64,000 nucleotides of DNA from Raineyella sp. W15-4 (GTDB taxonomy: Bacteria; Actinomycetota; Actinomycetes; Propionibacteriales; Propionibacteriaceae): positions 1,736,001-1,800,000 of the forward strand of contig NZ_CP137079.1 in NCBI RefSeq assembly GCF_033170155.1, written 5' to 3'. Below, piece by piece: positions 61,710 to 64,000 of this stretch. The notes below the pieces were generated by a model that worked only from the letters and a program-made list of their open reading frames with translations, ran no database searches and was not told the DNA's origin. Position 1 is the stretch's first letter. Each line of letters begins with the position of its first letter. The position numbers and the translations under genes were made by a program.

Positions 61710-62663
61710 ATGGCCGCGCCGCAGCTGCTCGTCGTCGACACTTCCTATCTCTTCTTCCGGGCGTTCCATGGGGTGCCCGGAACGCTCCGGGGGCCCTCCG
61801 GGGAACCGATCAACGCGATCCGCGGCACGCTGGACACCATCGCCCGGCTGGTGGAGGAACGCCGTCCCACACACCTGGCCTGCGCCTGGGACCAGGACTG
61901 GCGGCCCCGCTGGCGGGTCGACCTGCTGGCCTCCTACAAGACTCATCGGGTCGCCGCCGACGGGCATTCCGAGGAGATCCCCGAGGAGCTGTTGCCGCAG
62001 ATCCCGGTGATCCGTCGGCTGCTGACCGCCCTCGGGCTGCCCGTCCTCGGTGCCGCCGGGGCGGAGGCCGACGATGTGATCGGCACCCTGGTGGCGCTCT
62101 TCGCCGGGACCGGGACGGTGGCGGTGGCCAGCGCGGACCGTGACTTCACCCAGCTCGTCGACGACACCGCCGGTGTCGGGCTGCTCACCCCGGTGGGACG
62201 GACCCCCGGGTGGCGAGAGATCCACGAGGCGGAGGCCCGCGAGGCGTACGGCGTCGACCCGGCGGCGTACGTGGAGCTGGCCAGCCTGCGTGGCGACAGC
62301 TCGGACGGCATCCCCGGGGTTGCCGGGATCGGCGACCGGACGGCGGCGCGGCTGCTGGCCCGTTACGGTGACCTCGCCGGCGTCCGGCGGGCCGCGGCGG
62401 ACGGCGCGGTCGAGAAGGGTGGCCTCAGCGCGCGCCAGGCCGCGTCGATCCGGGCCGCGGCGGACTACCTCGAGGTGGCGCCGCGGGTGATCCGGATCCG
62501 GCGGGACCTGCCGCTCGGCGTCACCGCCGAGGAGCTGGCGCTGCCCCGCGAGGTGGCCGATCCGGCCGTCTGGGCACAGCTCGTCGAGGCGTACGGCCTC
62601 GGCTCTCCCGCGACCCGGCTGGCCGAGGCCCTCGGCCTCCCGATCAGGAAGGCACCACGATGA
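61710..62663 (+). CDS. 5'-3' exonuclease (Pol I-type small fragment homologue)
   Basis: A 317-residue structure-specific nuclease of the FEN/Pol I 5'-nuclease family. The conserved acidic centre is in LLVVDTSYLFFRAFHG near residue 7, EADDVIGTLVALFAG (about 117-131), VASADRDFTQLVD (about 140-152) and the helix-hairpin-helix GDSSDGIPGVAGIGDRTAARLLARYG (about 195-220). Such stand-alone proteins process Okazaki-like flaps. ATG 61710 is chosen from the -10 element and family start. The stop overlaps the start of the next gene as ATGA. Confidence 0.9.
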   Translation: MAAPQLLVVDTSYLFFRAFHGVPGTLRGPSGEPINAIRGTLDTIARLVEERRPTHLACAWDQDWRPRWRVDLLASYKTHRVAADGHSEEIPEELLPQIPVIRRLLTALGLPVLGAAGAEADDVIGTLVALFAGTGTVAVASADRDFTQLVDDTAGVGLLTPVGRTPGWREIHEAEAREAYGVDPAAYVELASLRGDSSDGIPGVAGIGDRTAARLLARYGDLAGVRRAAADGAVEKGGLSARQAASIRAAADYLEVAPRVIRIRRDLPLGVTAEELALPREVADPAVWAQLVEAYGLGSPATRLAEALGLPIRKAPR

Positions 62664-63328
62664 GTCACCCCACCCCCGAACCGGCGGCGATCACCCGGAT
62701 CGCGACCCGCTACGCGAAGCCGGGACACGAACACGAGTACGAGGAGATGGCCCGCGAGATGTTCTCGCTGATGCGGCAGAAGCCGGGCTTCCTCGGTGCC
62801 GACCTGATCCCGCCGGAGCAGCCGGGCGATCCGTACCACGTGGTGGTGCGCTACCACGACGACACCGGGTTCGCGGCCTGGGACGCCAGCCCGGAACGGG
62901 CCGGGATCCTGGACCGGATGCACGCAGTCGCCCTGGGCGAGCCGGTCCACCGTCGGCTGTCCGGCCTGGAGGCGTGGTTCGAACCGGCGGTGGTGCCGGC
63001 GAGCATGAACCCGCCGAAACACCGGATGGCCCTGGTGACCTGGGTCGGGATCTGGCCCACCGCCACCTTCTTCATCTGGCTGCTCAGTACTCTGCCGCTG
63101 TTGCCGGGTGGTCTTCCCCTGCTGGCGCCGGTGCCGTTCCTGGTCCGGACCGCCGTGATCACGATCTGCATCACCGTGGCGATGACCTATCTGGTGATGC
63201 CGCGCCTGCTGACCCCGTTGTTCAAGGGCTGGCTGGTCGCCGGCGCCCGGAAGGCCGCTGCGAAGCAGCAGACCGAGGCGCGGCCGGCCGGCCGGCAGCC
63301 CGACGGTGGGCCGGTGGTCGGGCACTAG
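62660..63328 (+). CDS. ABM-domain membrane protein
   Basis: A 222-residue protein: residues about 10-105 form an antibiotic-biosynthesis-monooxygenase (ABM) ferredoxin-like domain (RIATRYAKPGHEHEYEEMAR, KPGFLGADL, YHVVVRYHD, AWDASPERAG), then two hydrophobic helices near 125-150 and 158-185 and a basic tail. Proteins pairing an ABM domain with membrane helices are known but functionally obscure. ATG 62660 overlaps the exonuclease stop as ATGA, so both are in one operon. Confidence 0.78.
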   Translation: MSHPTPEPAAITRIATRYAKPGHEHEYEEMAREMFSLMRQKPGFLGADLIPPEQPGDPYHVVVRYHDDTGFAAWDASPERAGILDRMHAVALGEPVHRRLSGLEAWFEPAVVPASMNPPKHRMALVTWVGIWPTATFFIWLLSTLPLLPGGLPLLAPVPFLVRTAVITICITVAMTYLVMPRLLTPLFKGWLVAGARKAAAKQQTEARPAGRQPDGGPVVGH

Positions 63329-63370
63329 ATCCGCAAGCGGGACCGGCGAGGATCCCACAGAAACGGAGAC

Positions 63371-63408
63371 GGTGGTGAGCGTCCGGTCCGAACCCGGAGC
63401 TCACCACC
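63371..63408. terminator. Hairpin terminator after the ABM gene
   Basis: A 10-base-pair stem of GGTGGTGAGC with GCTCACCACC, extended by TCCGG/CCGGA with a bulged base, between the ABM gene and the convergent sensor kinase. Confidence 0.6.
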
Positions 63409-63600
63409 ATCGACGGGGCTGGTCGAACAGGCTCACGACACCTCTGTCGAGGCACCCCGCACCCGTCCGCCCGGACCCTGGTTCCGCCGATCTCCTTGCG
63501 GGGATCGCCCCCCGAGCACGCCAGACTCTATGGGTTCGGATCGACCGCGAACAGCCTTGGGGGCGAAAATCCCCCGAATGGGGGGCATGACCTCCGGGAC

Positions 63601-64000
63601 TCAGACGGTGCGCTCGCCGCTGAGATGCTCTGACCTGTCGTCGGCCGCCGCGGACCGCCATCTGTCGGTCCCACCGGCCAGCGGGATACGGACGGTCACC
63701 AGCCATCGTCCGTCGTCCACACCGGCATGGAAGAAGCCACCCAACCGGACAGCACGGGCCTCCATGTTCAACAGCCCGTGGTGTCCCCCCGGCCCCAGCG
63801 CACTCTCGGGCTGCACGTCGTCCCCCCGCAAGGTGTTGGACACATCCATCGCCACCGCCTCCTCGGTGACCTGGACCGTCATCCCCACCCGGGCGGACGA
63901 GGGTGAATGACGCAGGATGTTCGTCGTGCACTCCTGGAGGATCCGGATGCACTCGATCTGGATCGAGGGTGACAGCTCAGCGGCCGCAGCGGCGTCGCCG
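63601..64000 (-). CDS. Two-component sensor histidine kinase, C-terminal half (5' end outside window)
   Basis: The frame enters from the right edge and stops at 63601. The N-box is QECTTNILRHS near the edge (E-x3-N-x3-H pattern), and the G-box GPGGHHGLLNMEARAVRLGG follows, ending in the strand VTVRIPL. This is the HATPase_c domain of a NarL/LuxR-partner type (HisKA_3) sensor kinase. The D-x-G-x-G box is weak (NTLRGDD in its place). The dimerisation domain, sensor part and the response regulator gene lie outside. It faces the ABM gene convergently. Confidence 0.8.
   Translation of the reverse strand, partial: GDAAAAAELSPSIQIECIRILQECTTNILRHSPSSARVGMTVQVTEEAVAMDVSNTLRGDDVQPESALGPGGHHGLLNMEARAVRLGGFFHAGVDDGRWLVTVRIPLAGGTDRWRSAAADDRSEHLSGERTV

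Noticed and set aside
1-64000. tRNA, rRNA, CRISPR arrays, insertion sequences, attachment sites
   Set aside because: I looked for tRNA-like cloverleafs near glnS and elsewhere, regularly spaced repeats, transposase motifs and long terminal inverted repeats and found none that hold up.

Overview
The window is 64 kb of very GC-rich chromosomal DNA with dense genes and almost no AT-rich intergenic sequence. Several genes mark the host as an actinomycete: the RNA polymerase-binding protein RbpA beside the polyprenol-phosphate-mannose synthase Ppm1, the decaprenylphosphoryl-ribose oxidase DprE1, a class II (GlpX) fructose bisphosphatase, a 1616-residue NAD-glutamate dehydrogenase and a PAC2 protein. 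Many genes carry a -10-like hexamer six or seven bases before the start codon, the arrangement of actinobacterial leaderless mRNAs. Propionibacteriales is my best guess at order level, but that is inference. I see no phage, insertion sequence, CRISPR array, rRNA or tRNA; the window reads as core chromosome with a few accessory islands and decayed fragments.

Layout. 1-6 kb: the end of a CycA-type amino-acid permease, small membrane and conserved proteins, a C-terminal relic of an aldehyde dehydrogenase, a CLC chloride channel, YnfA, a catalytically dead ArsC-like protein with a cysteine-rich tail, and an ArfB-type GGQ protein. 6.1-13.1 kb (minus): a TetR-led operon for an ABC-2 exporter with two adaptors, two ATPases and two permeases (a split YbhGFSR-like system). 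13-25.6 kb: alcohol dehydrogenase, glutaminyl-tRNA synthetase, a two-gene membrane/hydrolase unit, glutamine amidotransferase, FKBP, DedA, and the dprE1-gtrA pair. 25.7-38.7 kb: glpX, satD with a short partner, an Hsp70-like protein, a Rieske protein, a HAD hydrolase, thiol peroxidase, flavodoxin, ilvD and the giant glutamate dehydrogenase.

38.7-46.1 kb (minus): the assimilatory sulfur operon sirA-cysH-cysD-cysN-cbiX, whose genes all overlap by one to four bases, preceded by a sucrase/ferredoxin-like gene and a Nudix hydrolase. 46.2-52.9 kb (minus): the most interesting region, a five-gene exopolysaccharide operon made of a deacetylase-like lipoprotein, a PelF-type glycosyltransferase, a 12-TM membrane protein, a spherulin-4/GH135-type protein and a GH114 lipoprotein. 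Its enzyme set resembles bacterial Pel and, more closely, the fungal galactosaminogalactan cluster. Two palindromes lie just upstream.

53-64 kb: lpd (minus), diverging from an XRE-MurA fusion gene; then pdxY, glpQ-like, a UMF1 transporter, rbpA with a sigma-R-type promoter, ppm1, a hotdog protein, a 5'-3' exonuclease, an ABM-domain membrane protein and, at the right edge, the C-terminal half of a two-component sensor kinase.
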